Shown here piece by piece: positions 17,287 through 25,264 of a stretch of DNA of 64,000 nucleotides (the stretch's first letter is position 1; the number at the start of each line of letters is the position of its first letter). This DNA is from Clostridia bacterium. Its GTDB lineage: Bacteria > Acidobacteriota > Terriglobia > Terriglobales > Acidobacteriaceae. The stretch covers positions 1 through 64,000 of the forward strand of contig DATMYA010000023.1 of the NCBI GenBank assembly GCA_035561135.1, in the 5' to 3' direction. Both the position numbers and the translations under genes were made by a program. A model generated the notes under the pieces. It was not told where the DNA came from, ran no database searches, and saw nothing but the letters and a program-made list of their open reading frames with translations.

Positions 17287-17553
17287 CTACTTACGGATGC
17301 CCAGCTTCTGGATGACAGTCTTGTAACGCTCGGTGTCGTACTTCTTCAGATAGTCCAACAAGCTACGGCGCTTGCTGACCATCATGAGAAGTCCGCGGCG
17401 GGACGCATGGTCCTTTTTGTGCGTACGGAAATGGTCGGTCAACTGGCCGATCCGCTCACTCAAAATTGCGATCTGGACCTCAGGGCTGCCGGTGTCGTTC
17501 GCGTGGGTGCGGTACTGATCGATGATGGAGGTCTTTTGCTCTCGAGCTAACAC
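17287..17553 (-). CDS. rpsO: 30S ribosomal protein S15
   Basis: Primary 16S rRNA-binding protein of the platform of the 30S subunit. 88 residues, the normal size, with the family signature from [22 protein letters not shown] to [30 protein letters not shown] (last residues QKLGIRK). The start is GTG at 17553. Lies upstream of pnp as in most bacteria. Confidence 0.97.
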   Translation of the reverse strand: MLAREQKTSIIDQYRTHANDTGSPEVQIAILSERIGQLTDHFRTHKKDHASRRGLLMMVSKRRSLLDYLKKYDTERYKTVIQKLGIRK

Positions 17554-17715
17554 TGAATCTAACGCGCTCCTGCTCTGTTATATCGTTTCCTGTAACGCGT
17601 AGAAGGTTACCACGCGCCACACATAAGTGTAAAGCTCAGCCGTACTTGGGTTTGCGAACAGATACGGGCTCCACGGCATCGCGCCATCAATCTCCCCTGA
17701 GAGGCCCAACAAGAA

Positions 17716-17750
17716 AGAGCGAAATACGGTGAAAGACCGCATTTCGCTCT
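17716..17750 (-). terminator. Terminator of feoB
   Basis: Stem AGAGCGAAATACGGT (17716-17730) and ACCGCATTTCGCTCT (17736-17750), loop GAAAG. On the minus strand it is followed by TTCTTGTT, 20 bases after the feoB stop. The plus strand side is also T-rich. Confidence 0.8.
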
Positions 17751-17769
17751 GTGTTCTCTTCTGCTCCCC

Positions 17770-19653
17770 TTAGGCAAGCAGGCGCAGCGTGATGTGGTAA
17801 GCGGCGAAGGCCGAGACGTAGGCCACGAAAGTCATGTACGCGAACTGGGCAGCGGGCCAAGTCCACCCATTTGTCTCACGCCTGACGATGGCAATCGTGG
17901 AAATGCACTGCATGGCGAAGGCAAAGAACACCAGCAGGGCAACCGCGGCTGCCGGGGTTATCTCCTGACGCAAAGCGGCCTGGAGTTGCAGGTTCTGCGA
18001 TTCGGGATCGAGGCCGTAGAGCGTACCCATGGTGGCAACAATGGTCTCGCGGGCCGCAATCGAGGTCACTAGACCTACGCCGATCTTCCAATCGAAACCG
18101 AGTGGGCGGATCGTGGGCTCAATGAAATGGCCAATCTTCGCGATGGCGCTGACCTCAAGTGCAGGAGGCTTTCCGCCATGCATCGGAAGGTTGGTCAATA
18201 CCCACAAGAGGACGGAGACGGCAAGAATGACGGTCCCGGCACGATAGAGAAAAGCCTTGCAGCGGTCCAGGACACGCAGCCCCAGCGATTGAAGAGTCGG
18301 CCAGCGGTAAGGCGGCATCTCCAGCATGAAGGGTACATCAAGACTTTTCAAAACAGCAGACTTGAGGAGTCGAGCCGTGAGGACGGCCATCCCAAAGCCA
18401 AGCAGGTACAGGCCAAGCATGGCCAGCGCACGCGTTCCCAGCAGGAATCCAAGCAGCGGCCGGTTCGGAATGAATGCCGCGATAATCATCGTATATACAG
18501 GCAGACGCGCGGAGCAGGTCATGAACGGCGCAATCAGAATAGTGGCCGTGCGATCACGCTTGTTCTCGATCGTGCGGGTCGCCATGATGGCCGGCACGGC
18601 GCATGCGTAAGCAGAGAGCAGCGGAATAAAGCACTTCCCGTTCAGCCCGACTCGCGCCATGGTGCGATCCGCTATGACGGCAGCTCGCGCAAGATAACCG
18701 GAGTCTTCGAGAATGCCGATGACGAGGAACAGCAAAAGAATCTGAGGTAAGAAGACAAGGACGGAGCCAACGCCGTTCCAGACACCATTAAGTAATAAAG
18801 AACGAAAAAGGTTATCGGGGAGAACGCTGCCAAGTTGCTGTCCGGCAAACTGAATGGCGTGCCCGAAAACATCAGAGATAGGCTGCCCGATGGCGAAGAT
18901 GGTCTGGAAGACGCCAATGACCACCACTGCGAATACGACAGAGCCCCATGTGCGGTGCAGAAAAATGGAATCTAGGCGGCGAGTCCACTCCGGCGTCGCG
19001 GGGCGGCGGTAACCGGCTTTGGTACCTACGCGCTGCGCCCATTCGCGACAGCCGCGGGCATCCTGCAAAATGGGTAAATCGAGCGGCGACGGAGATTTTG
19101 TGCGGGATGAAAGAAAATGAGCAACCTTGTCGATTCCCTCCCCTGTCGTCGCGCTGACCAGCACGACAGGAGTCCCAAGTTGCTGTGCAAGGGCGAGGAC
19201 ATCGACGTGGCCGCCCTGGTTGCGCAGTGCGTCGGCCATGTTCAGAACGACTAGCGTTGGCAAACCCAGCCCAATAACGCGTGCCGCAAGAACGAGGTGA
19301 CGGTTGAGATTGGTGGAATCTACGACAAGGATGACGGAGTCTGGACGTCCGACGCTTTCCATCTTGCCGGTGAGAACGTCCACGGTAACGCGCTCGTCTT
19401 CCGACTTGGGCTGGAGACTGTAGACGCCGGGCAAATCGACGAGAGCAACTTCCTCGCCGTTACTATTGCGAAGGTATCCGGTGTGGTGCTCGACCGTTAC
19501 GCCGGGGAAATTGCCGACCTTCTGACGCAGGCCTGTGAGGCGATTGAACAGCGTGGTCTTGCCGCAATTGGGAGGGCCAACGACGGCAATGGTTCGTGCG
19601 GAACGTTCACTGGCGGACTCGGTGGCTGCGCCTGTGTGGCAAGTTGTAGCCAT
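17770..19653 (-). CDS. feoB: Ferrous iron transporter B
   Basis: Inner-membrane Fe(II) uptake protein with a cytosolic GTPase. 627 residues, a compact FeoB. G1 GPPNCGKTTLF at ~27-37, switch region VGNFPGVTVEHHTG, G3 DLPGVYSL (~74), G4 NMAD (~137). The membrane part has the two Gate motifs: CAVPAIMATRTIENKRDR and, later, ETIVATMGTLYGL. The helical spacer between G domain and membrane is short, and the N-terminus has a 20-residue extension before the G domain. Two bases downstream of feoA. Confidence 0.96.
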   Translation of the reverse strand: MATTCHTGAATESASERSARTIAVVGPPNCGKTTLFNRLTGLRQKVGNFPGVTVEHHTGYLRNSNGEEVALVDLPGVYSLQPKSEDERVTVDVLTGKMESVGRPDSVILVVDSTNLNRHLVLAARVIGLGLPTLVVLNMADALRNQGGHVDVLALAQQLGTPVVLVSATTGEGIDKVAHFLSSRTKSPSPLDLPILQDARGCREWAQRVGTKAGYRRPATPEWTRRLDSIFLHRTWGSVVFAVVVIGVFQTIFAIGQPISDVFGHAIQFAGQQLGSVLPDNLFRSLLLNGVWNGVGSVLVFLPQILLLFLVIGILEDSGYLARAAVIADRTMARVGLNGKCFIPLLSAYACAVPAIMATRTIENKRDRTATILIAPFMTCSARLPVYTMIIAAFIPNRPLLGFLLGTRALAMLGLYLLGFGMAVLTARLLKSAVLKSLDVPFMLEMPPYRWPTLQSLGLRVLDRCKAFLYRAGTVILAVSVLLWVLTNLPMHGGKPPALEVSAIAKIGHFIEPTIRPLGFDWKIGVGLVTSIAARETIVATMGTLYGLDPESQNLQLQAALRQEITPAAAVALLVFFAFAMQCISTIAIVRRETNGWTWPAAQFAYMTFVAYVSAFAAYHITLRLLA

Positions 19654-19655
19654 TC

Positions 19656-19946
19656 TCAGTCCCCGAATTCAGCCGTTAAGAGAGGCCGGATTGCGATGTG
19701 TTTCGTGACTTCATTGCGCAAAGCAAACTCGGCGCCATCCACGCGGTAAACGCGAGGCGTGCCACCGGGCGCAATATGCGCTAAAACAACTTTGAGCCCA
19801 GGTATGAGGCCGAGATTCATAAGGCGCTCGGCAACGTGCGCCGGAAGATTAAAGTCCTGGACGACGGCGGTTTCGCCAACGGCAAGATCAGCAAGAGTCG
19901 GGTTAGGATGATGGCCTGTCATTTCGATATTGAAAATCGTTTTCAA
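19656..19946 (-). CDS. feoA: Ferrous iron transport accessory protein FeoA
   Basis: Small SH3-like protein that supports FeoB. The core TLADLAVGETAVVQDFNLPAHVAERLMNLGLIPGL is the FeoA signature (LxxLGLxPG). Called from TTG at 19946, but its GGGAG is directly adjacent, so the ATG at 19922 (MTGHHPNPTLADL) may be the true start. Forms an operon with feoB. Confidence 0.9.
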   Translation of the reverse strand: MKTIFNIEMTGHHPNPTLADLAVGETAVVQDFNLPAHVAERLMNLGLIPGLKVVLAHIAPGGTPRVYRVDGAEFALRNEVTKHIAIRPLLTAEFGD

Positions 19947-19959
19947 CTCCCTAATTATG

Positions 19960-19987
19960 ATTGTAGCCGTCCTGCGCAGAAGTGCAA
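19960..19987 (-). promoter_or_regulatory. Sigma-70-like promoter of feoAB
   Basis: On the minus strand TTGCAC (19987-19982) and TACAAT (19965-19960) with a 16-base spacer, just upstream of feoA. Confidence 0.55.
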
Positions 19988-19995
19988 GTGGTGAT

Positions 19996-20023
19996 CGTCA
20001 CACTTATTTGTGACGAGTTCACA
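19996..20023. promoter_or_regulatory. Overlapping palindromes upstream of the feoAB promoter
   Basis: CGTCACA-CTTATT-TGTGACG (19996-20015) and TGTGA-CGAGT-TCACA (20009-20023) share one arm. They lie 9 bases upstream of the -35 box, a place for an activator or a metal regulator. Regulator unknown. Confidence 0.45.
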
Positions 20024-20120
20024 ATTGGGAAATGGCTGGGGGCAACCAGGCGTTCGTTTTCAGGCACTTAGTTCGCGGTGGGAATGGAGGATTTTTCAGG
20101 TTCCTGCACTGTTCAAAGTG

Positions 20121-20150
20121 AAAGGGCATGGCCGCGGCCATGCCCTTTCT
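20121..20150. terminator. Terminator of the DUF5916 gene
   Basis: AAAGGGCATGGCC pairs with GGCCATGCCCTTT around a short CGC-centred loop; it lies 34 bases after the minus-strand stop at 20184. Tails are only moderately T-rich on both sides. Confidence 0.7.
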
Positions 20151-20183
20151 TTGACTGGCGCGTATGTTGCTCAGGAACGATGC

Positions 20184-22430
20184 TTAAAAACGGAAAAGGT
20201 AGCTGAGCTTCACAAAGACCTGTCGCCCCGTCGGAGTCGTTGGGGAGTTGCTCCGCATGAGGCCACCGGGCGCACTGTTTTCAAGACGCAGGTTGTCGTA
20301 AACGTCGGTATAACCGACATAGAGCGCGGTACCGGGATTGATCATGTAGGTGAACAACACGTCACCTGTCAGCTTTTTGGCTCGTTCTGAGTCGACGAGC
20401 AATGGATTGGGGAGGACGGCGTTGTAGTCAAGTATAGTGCGGACAGAGAGGCGGGGCGTGAACTGGTAATGCACCTTGGTGCGCACGATGTGGTTGTTGA
20501 AAATCGGACGGCTGCCACCTGGCGCCGAATCCAAAGTCCCCAGACGCCAGTAGATGTAGCGCTCCGTGACACGCAGGCGCGAGGTGGGCCGCAAGTTAAT
20601 GGTGACGCTTTTATCGTTGGATTTCGAGAGTGTTGGGAGACCGATCGCTGGATAGTAGTTGATACCCGTACCATCCGATCCCGACAGCGACACGCTCAAC
20701 CACTTCAGCCATTCGGTACCGAAGTAGTAGTGCGTGCTGTGCTGACGAAAACCTATGCCCCGGTATTTTTCAAAGCTTTCAGAACGCTCCAGAGACAGTT
20801 CTGTAGAGCGTGGCAGTTCGATTTCGAACTCAGGTTCCACTTCCCATTCCTGCAAAGTTCCTTTGTGATCCCAGATGACGCTACTTGAAACGAAGGGGCC
20901 AAACCAGAGCACGTTGCCCTTCTTTGGGTGCCAGAAGTAACCGATCTCCTGCTTCAACCAGCGTACGTCCGTGCGACTGATGTAGCCGAGCGGTGCGCGA
21001 AGGTCGGGGCTACGGTCCCAATACTCGGTCGAGAACTTCAGATCGCGCCCGCTGCGCTCAATGGCCGCGAAGAACGAGTTGCCGGCAACGTCTTTTTGCC
21101 GGAGGTCCGTGTCGTAACTGCGTATTGCCTGGCCAGTGACGGTCCAATGCTTGCCGAGCCTGGTGCGCGTATCGAGCGAGAAGACACGGTTCGAGCTTCC
21201 GCCAAAGTCGCGACTGGTGACCATGAGGCCTATGTGACTCGCACGGCCAATATCGCGCTGCACACGACCGATAGCGATTTTTGCGCGTTCACCATGCGCG
21301 GCATCATCCAGAGAGAGCGTTCGCCCGGCAGCACGATCGTCCATAGTTAGCGCTGCGACCGACCAACCGCCAATGCGACCGGTGAGTCGAGCGCCGAACT
21401 CCGGGTCGGCGATGCGGCGAGAGAAGAAGAGCGTCTCCGGCGTTTTGAAGAAGTCTGAGTTCTCCAGGAAGAATGGCCGCTTCTCTTCGAAGAAAACTTC
21501 GAAACGCTGGTTGATGGTGGTCTGCGGTTCGTCCGATTCAACCTGGCTGAAGTCCGGATTTACTGTCACGTCGAGCGTTAGCGCGTCCTTGATGACGATT
21601 TTGGAATCAAGACCGCTACGAGGTTCGTAATCTCTGCGATACGCTGCTCCGCCCTGAGCCTGCGGGTCCAGGGAGCGAGATGCGGCGAAGGACGTGTATG
21701 GAATGAACTGCATGTTGCGTCCCGGCGACACGTTCTTCATGCCGTCCAAGTGCCCCATTTGGGTGCCAAACCCTGCAATTTTGCGAGTTATGTGCGGCCA
21801 GAATGACACCTCGTTGTTTTGCGGGATGGAGCGCGCAAGACAAATTCCCCACTCCTGCACTGGCGTGCGATTGAAGCGCAGGCTCCTGAACGGGATCGTT
21901 ATAAGCACGACATACCCGTCTTTCACAATGCGTCCTTCGGAGTGCCAAACGGTGTCCCAGGACATGTCGTCGTTCTGGCCATCAGCAGCTACGCCGTCGG
22001 CCTGAATTCCGTGAGGATTGGAAAAAAACTCATAGGCGCGCCGATGGTCATGGAAGGTGTCGAGGAGAACCATCACCATGTCGTCGCTAAAGACGTCTTC
22101 ACGCTTACCGATGCTGGCACGCAGTTTTGAGGGATCGCTCTTGCACACAAAGGCGACATACAGGTTGGCATCGTCGTAGGAGAGGTATGCCGTCGTCGGC
22201 TCCGTTACCGGGTCGCCATCGTGCGGCTCACGCTGTATGAAATCCGTCACAACGCCCTCGGCTTCGCGTGGAGTGCCGTCAATGAACTGTTTCAATGTTG
22301 GGGGCAGCTTTACGCGAGGGATGTGGACGGCGGGCGTTTCAGCCGAATAGGCAGGCGTTGGTAAGGCGAAAGCGATAAACACGATAAACAGAAGAACGGT
22401 TGCAACAATGAACCCGCGGGTGACTTTCAT
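20184..22430 (-). CDS. CBM9-like / DUF5916 outer-membrane protein
   Basis: 748 residues. Signal peptide at 1-29 (GFIVATVLLFIVFIAFALPTP...YSA). Residues ~45-215 resemble a carbohydrate-binding family 9-like domain (IDGTPREAEGVVTDF, TTAYLSYDDANLYVAFVCKD-like strand, SDDMVMVLLDTFHDHRRAYEF). The rest matches DUF5916 (TVNPDFSQVESDEPQTTINQRF, FEEKRPFFLENSDFF), ends in alternating beta strands and a terminal aromatic (SYLFRF), the sign of an outer-membrane beta barrel. Such proteins are abundant in Acidobacteriota and Bacteroidota; the substrate is not known. Single gene. Confidence 0.85.
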   Translation of the reverse strand: MKVTRGFIVATVLLFIVFIAFALPTPAYSAETPAVHIPRVKLPPTLKQFIDGTPREAEGVVTDFIQREPHDGDPVTEPTTAYLSYDDANLYVAFVCKSDPSKLRASIGKREDVFSDDMVMVLLDTFHDHRRAYEFFSNPHGIQADGVAADGQNDDMSWDTVWHSEGRIVKDGYVVLITIPFRSLRFNRTPVQEWGICLARSIPQNNEVSFWPHITRKIAGFGTQMGHLDGMKNVSPGRNMQFIPYTSFAASRSLDPQAQGGAAYRRDYEPRSGLDSKIVIKDALTLDVTVNPDFSQVESDEPQTTINQRFEVFFEEKRPFFLENSDFFKTPETLFFSRRIADPEFGARLTGRIGGWSVAALTMDDRAAGRTLSLDDAAHGERAKIAIGRVQRDIGRASHIGLMVTSRDFGGSSNRVFSLDTRTRLGKHWTVTGQAIRSYDTDLRQKDVAGNSFFAAIERSGRDLKFSTEYWDRSPDLRAPLGYISRTDVRWLKQEIGYFWHPKKGNVLWFGPFVSSSVIWDHKGTLQEWEVEPEFEIELPRSTELSLERSESFEKYRGIGFRQHSTHYYFGTEWLKWLSVSLSGSDGTGINYYPAIGLPTLSKSNDKSVTINLRPTSRLRVTERYIYWRLGTLDSAPGGSRPIFNNHIVRTKVHYQFTPRLSVRTILDYNAVLPNPLLVDSERAKKLTGDVLFTYMINPGTALYVGYTDVYDNLRLENSAPGGLMRSNSPTTPTGRQVFVKLSYLFRF

Positions 22431-22663
22431 CTTGCGTAGCCTCAGGTTAAGAATCCGTCATGAGTTCGTACGGATGTTGGTACGCAATATTGAACTCCTA
22501 AGTTCACGGTTCGTCAGCAACGATTCGCGAAATGCGCCAGACACTGTGGGTTGGGCAGGACCTTCAGGCAGGAAATTCACGAGAGAGTTAGGGGAACCGG
22601 GGCTTCGGTAGACAATTCGTAAGGGCGTCTGATCATCCGGCGCTACTAACTTGATGTGAAACA

Positions 22664-23008
22664 CTAAACCAATCGCACTCCGTCTGAGCCCATCTGCTCG
22701 TTAATCAATCGCGAGAGCAGCGCCTTGAGACCTTCGCCGGTCTTAGGCAGGACGAAGTCGTTCGCGCCCTCCGACCAGTCAAGCTTGAAACTTGTGGAGA
22801 GCGCCGAAATCCACATCTGCTTGACCGGAGTATTGGGCGAAATGACAAACCTCCCGGGCGGTTCGTCGAAGCTGATGTGAATGGCGCCGAAGCGTTCGTC
22901 CACTTCGAAGTCCGCAGTCTCTTCTGCGGCGATGAGGCTTTGGTTCAGGGCTCCAAGTGCGGCTTCAGCATGACGTCGAAATTCCAGCTCATCCATGCAC
23001 AAGATCAT
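22664..23008 (-). CDS. cyaY: Frataxin-like iron-sulfur assembly protein
   Basis: 114 residues, frataxin length. The pattern fits CyaY end to end: helix 1 ELEFRRHAEAALGALNQSL, acidic turn EETADFEVDERF, strands GAIHISFD and RFVISPNTPVKQMWISALS (the conserved N-x-Q-x-P-x-x-Q-x-W-x-A strand), FKLDW, then helix 2 EGLKALLSRLINEQ. Frataxins bind iron and tune cysteine desulfurase during Fe-S assembly. The likely start is the Met at codon 5 (22996). No isc/suf gene is adjacent; feoAB is 3 kb away. Confidence 0.8.
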   Translation of the reverse strand: MILCMDELEFRRHAEAALGALNQSLIAAEETADFEVDERFGAIHISFDEPPGRFVISPNTPVKQMWISALSTSFKLDWSEGANDFVLPKTGEGLKALLSRLINEQMGSDGVRLV

Positions 23009-23036
23009 AACTGACGGAACGTTATCTGCGGCCTCG

Positions 23037-24062
23037 CTATCTCATGCCGGAAGTATCGCCGCCCTTCTTGGCAACGCTGCTGTCGTTCGCGTCCTTGCAG
23101 TTTGTATAACCACGCTCTATCGCGGTTCCTTCCTCGTAATCGTTCCACGTCACGATCATCAGGAAGGCAAGCGGCCGCGAGCCGGTGTAGTAGCGGCGGA
23201 AAACTCTCAACGAATCTTCAAACGTGCGTCCACAGCGCGAATCTATTCTGCGGTTACGGCTCCAACTTGCGCGCGAATCGTTGAAGCCCGGCCACGCCGC
23301 ACCAACGGCTAGTTTGTCCGCGTACTTCGAATTCATCGTCGTGTAGAAATCTTCCAGGTAATCGCGTCCCCAGTTGCTGCCGTCCGGCGACCAGCCTTTT
23401 CTTCCCGGATGCACCCACGCGTAGTACCCGTCAAATGCGCCAGCATACCGCTGGTCGAAATCCTTGTAGATAAGCAGCGGCGGATCTTCCCATGAGTTCG
23501 CCGCTTCTCGCACCTTGTTCCAGTCGGTGCCCGCGCCTTTTGGGAAGATGAAGATAACCGGACGCCCGTGGTAGCGCAGATAAGGTTCGCGTGGCTCCGT
23601 AGCGTGATGCGAAATGTATCGTACGTACGCGTACCGCAGATCGTTGATCACGGCGTCGGTCGCATTGCCTGGGTTGCTGTCGTCCTCGTCATACATGAGC
23701 GCGACCTTAAAATCATTCTGCGCGGCCAACCGTTGAAGCTGAGCGTAACTGCGGTCTTCAAATTCTTTACCGGGGCCATACCAGTTGACGACGAATCCAG
23801 CGATCCCTAGACTCTTTGCCTGGTCTATCTGGCGTTGCAGCACGACGCGGTCCTGTGACGAATAGCCGACATTGATATGTCCGGGGCGTCCGAACCACGG
23901 CTGATACGCGGCCAGCAAAACAGGACCACCCTCCGTAGCCTGAAAGCGGTTGTCCTTTAGAGTCTTGTGCAGATCGGCCTTAGTGCAACCAAATGCCCCC
24001 ACCAGTGTCATGAGCGCGAGCAGCAGGTAGCTTCGGCGCAGAATTTGCAAGAGTCCCTTCAT
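23037..24062 (-). CDS. GH99/GH71-like glycoside hydrolase, lipoprotein
   Basis: About 341 residues from the ATG at 24062. A longer frame to 24167 exists, but the internal Met gives a proper lipoprotein signal peptide: MKGLLQILRRSYLLLALMTLVGAFGC with lipobox GAFGC. The mature domain has AAYQPWFGRPGHINVGYSS, QIDQAKSLGIAGFVVNWYGPG and a C-terminal MIVTWNDYEEGTAIE. These segments are typical of the TIM-barrel GH99-like (endo-mannosidase type) family, where the WNE/WND-EG end carries catalytic acids. Sugar substrate not predictable. Confidence 0.75.
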   Translation of the reverse strand: MKGLLQILRRSYLLLALMTLVGAFGCTKADLHKTLKDNRFQATEGGPVLLAAYQPWFGRPGHINVGYSSQDRVVLQRQIDQAKSLGIAGFVVNWYGPGKEFEDRSYAQLQRLAAQNDFKVALMYDEDDSNPGNATDAVINDLRYAYVRYISHHATEPREPYLRYHGRPVIFIFPKGAGTDWNKVREAANSWEDPPLLIYKDFDQRYAGAFDGYYAWVHPGRKGWSPDGSNWGRDYLEDFYTTMNSKYADKLAVGAAWPGFNDSRASWSRNRRIDSRCGRTFEDSLRVFRRYYTGSRPLAFLMIVTWNDYEEGTAIERGYTNCKDANDSSVAKKGGDTSGMR

Positions 24063-24218
24063 TCCAGCGAAAGCCTCATTAGCGCAGATTTCAATGCGAT
24101 TGGATGAGAAATCCGCTATCGGCGTTGGACAGAGTTGTGGAACGGGATCTGGTCCACGTGCTTTCAATTTCCCGGCTATCTCTCGCCGCCGGTGATGTAC
24201 TTGTGTTATAAGCCCCTT

Positions 24219-25196
24219 ATGCGCAAGTGGATGCGCGACCGCATGAAGCGGCGCAAGAAACCGGGCAAAGACCCGGAAAAGCAGTCGGGAACCGAACAGG
24301 GCCCGGCACCATTACAACCGACATTCCTCGATCGTGAAGCGGGCGACTGGGGTTCGGGTGAGCAGACCGAGGCACGCGGCAAGAAGAAGGACGAACCGCA
24401 GCCCGAATACGAAGCTCAGCCCGAGACCGAACCGTCCGACGAAGCTGAAGCGGCTGAAGCTGCGCTGCCGACCGCGCAAGGCGCTTCCAGCCGGCGCGAC
24501 CGTTCGCGACGCCGCGGACGCCGTGGTCGAGGCAATAAACCGCAAGCTGGCGAAGAACAGCCGCGTCCCATACTGCCCATCGCACCGGGACTGGCAACCG
24601 GGGAAGCCTCCGAAGTCGCTATGGACGATGGCGCGGCCACCGCTGACGCCCAAGTCCCCGAACAACCAAAGCCTGCGAAGGAACCTAAGCGCGCTCGTAA
24701 GCCCAAAGGCGCTGTCATTCTCGCCATAGGACTGCCGGGCTCAGGCAAGAGTTCGTGGTTCAAGCGTCAGAACATCATTCCGCTCTCCAGCGATCTCGTG
24801 CGCGGGCTGTTGTTTGACGACGCCACGGAACAGCGCTTCCAAGACCTGGTGTTCTCAACGCTGCGTACCATGCTTCGTGCGCGCCTGGTCGCCAGTCGTC
24901 CGTTCAACTACATCGACGCGACGAACCTCGCACCCAAGGAGCGCCACAGCTGGATCAAGATGGCGCAGGACTTCGGCTACGAAGCACACGCCGTTTACTT
25001 CGACGTTCCGGTGGAAGTTTGCATGGAGCGAAATAACATGCGTTCGCGCAACGTGCCAGACGACGTCATGCGGCGCATGGCGCAGAAACTGCGTCCGCCG
25101 AAGTTTGAGGAAGGCTTCGCCAAAATCACCGTCGTTCGACTGAAGCGCTCTGAACCAGAAACGCAGAAGGAAGAACCCGGCGAATCCGAAGAGTAA
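24219..25196 (+). CDS. P-loop kinase (polynucleotide kinase-like) with long charged N-terminal region
   Basis: About 325 residues from the ATG at 24219 (upstream ATG codons at 24135 and 24195 are possible). Residues 1-165 are low-complexity: basic MRKWMRDRMKRRKKPGK, an acidic Glu/Ala stretch and a basic cluster (SSRRDRSRRRGRRGRGNK). The C-terminal ~165 residues form a P-loop domain: AIGLPGSGKSSWFKR (Walker A), LSSDLVRGLLFDD, YIDATNLAPKERHSW and a lid NMRSRNVPDDVMRRM. This matches Pnkp/AAA_33-type kinases acting on nucleic-acid 5' ends or small molecules. The arginine-rich linker suggests RNA contact (inference). Ends at a strong terminator. Confidence 0.75.
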   Translation: MRKWMRDRMKRRKKPGKDPEKQSGTEQGPAPLQPTFLDREAGDWGSGEQTEARGKKKDEPQPEYEAQPETEPSDEAEAAEAALPTAQGASSRRDRSRRRGRRGRGNKPQAGEEQPRPILPIAPGLATGEASEVAMDDGAATADAQVPEQPKPAKEPKRARKPKGAVILAIGLPGSGKSSWFKRQNIIPLSSDLVRGLLFDDATEQRFQDLVFSTLRTMLRARLVASRPFNYIDATNLAPKERHSWIKMAQDFGYEAHAVYFDVPVEVCMERNNMRSRNVPDDVMRRMAQKLRPPKFEEGFAKITVVRLKRSEPETQKEEPGESEE

Positions 25197-25214
25197 TCAC
25201 TCGTTCGTACAAGC

Positions 25215-25245
25215 AAAAGCGCCCGGAACTTCCGGGCGCTTTTCT
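25215..25245. terminator. Bidirectional terminator between convergent genes
   Basis: AAAAGCGCCCGGAA / TTCCGGGCGCTTTT hairpin followed by CTCG on the plus strand; A-tract upstream gives a T-tract on the minus strand. Serves the P-loop kinase and the OmpA-family gene. Confidence 0.85.
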
Positions 25246-25264
25246 CGCTGCAACAGTCGGCGGT

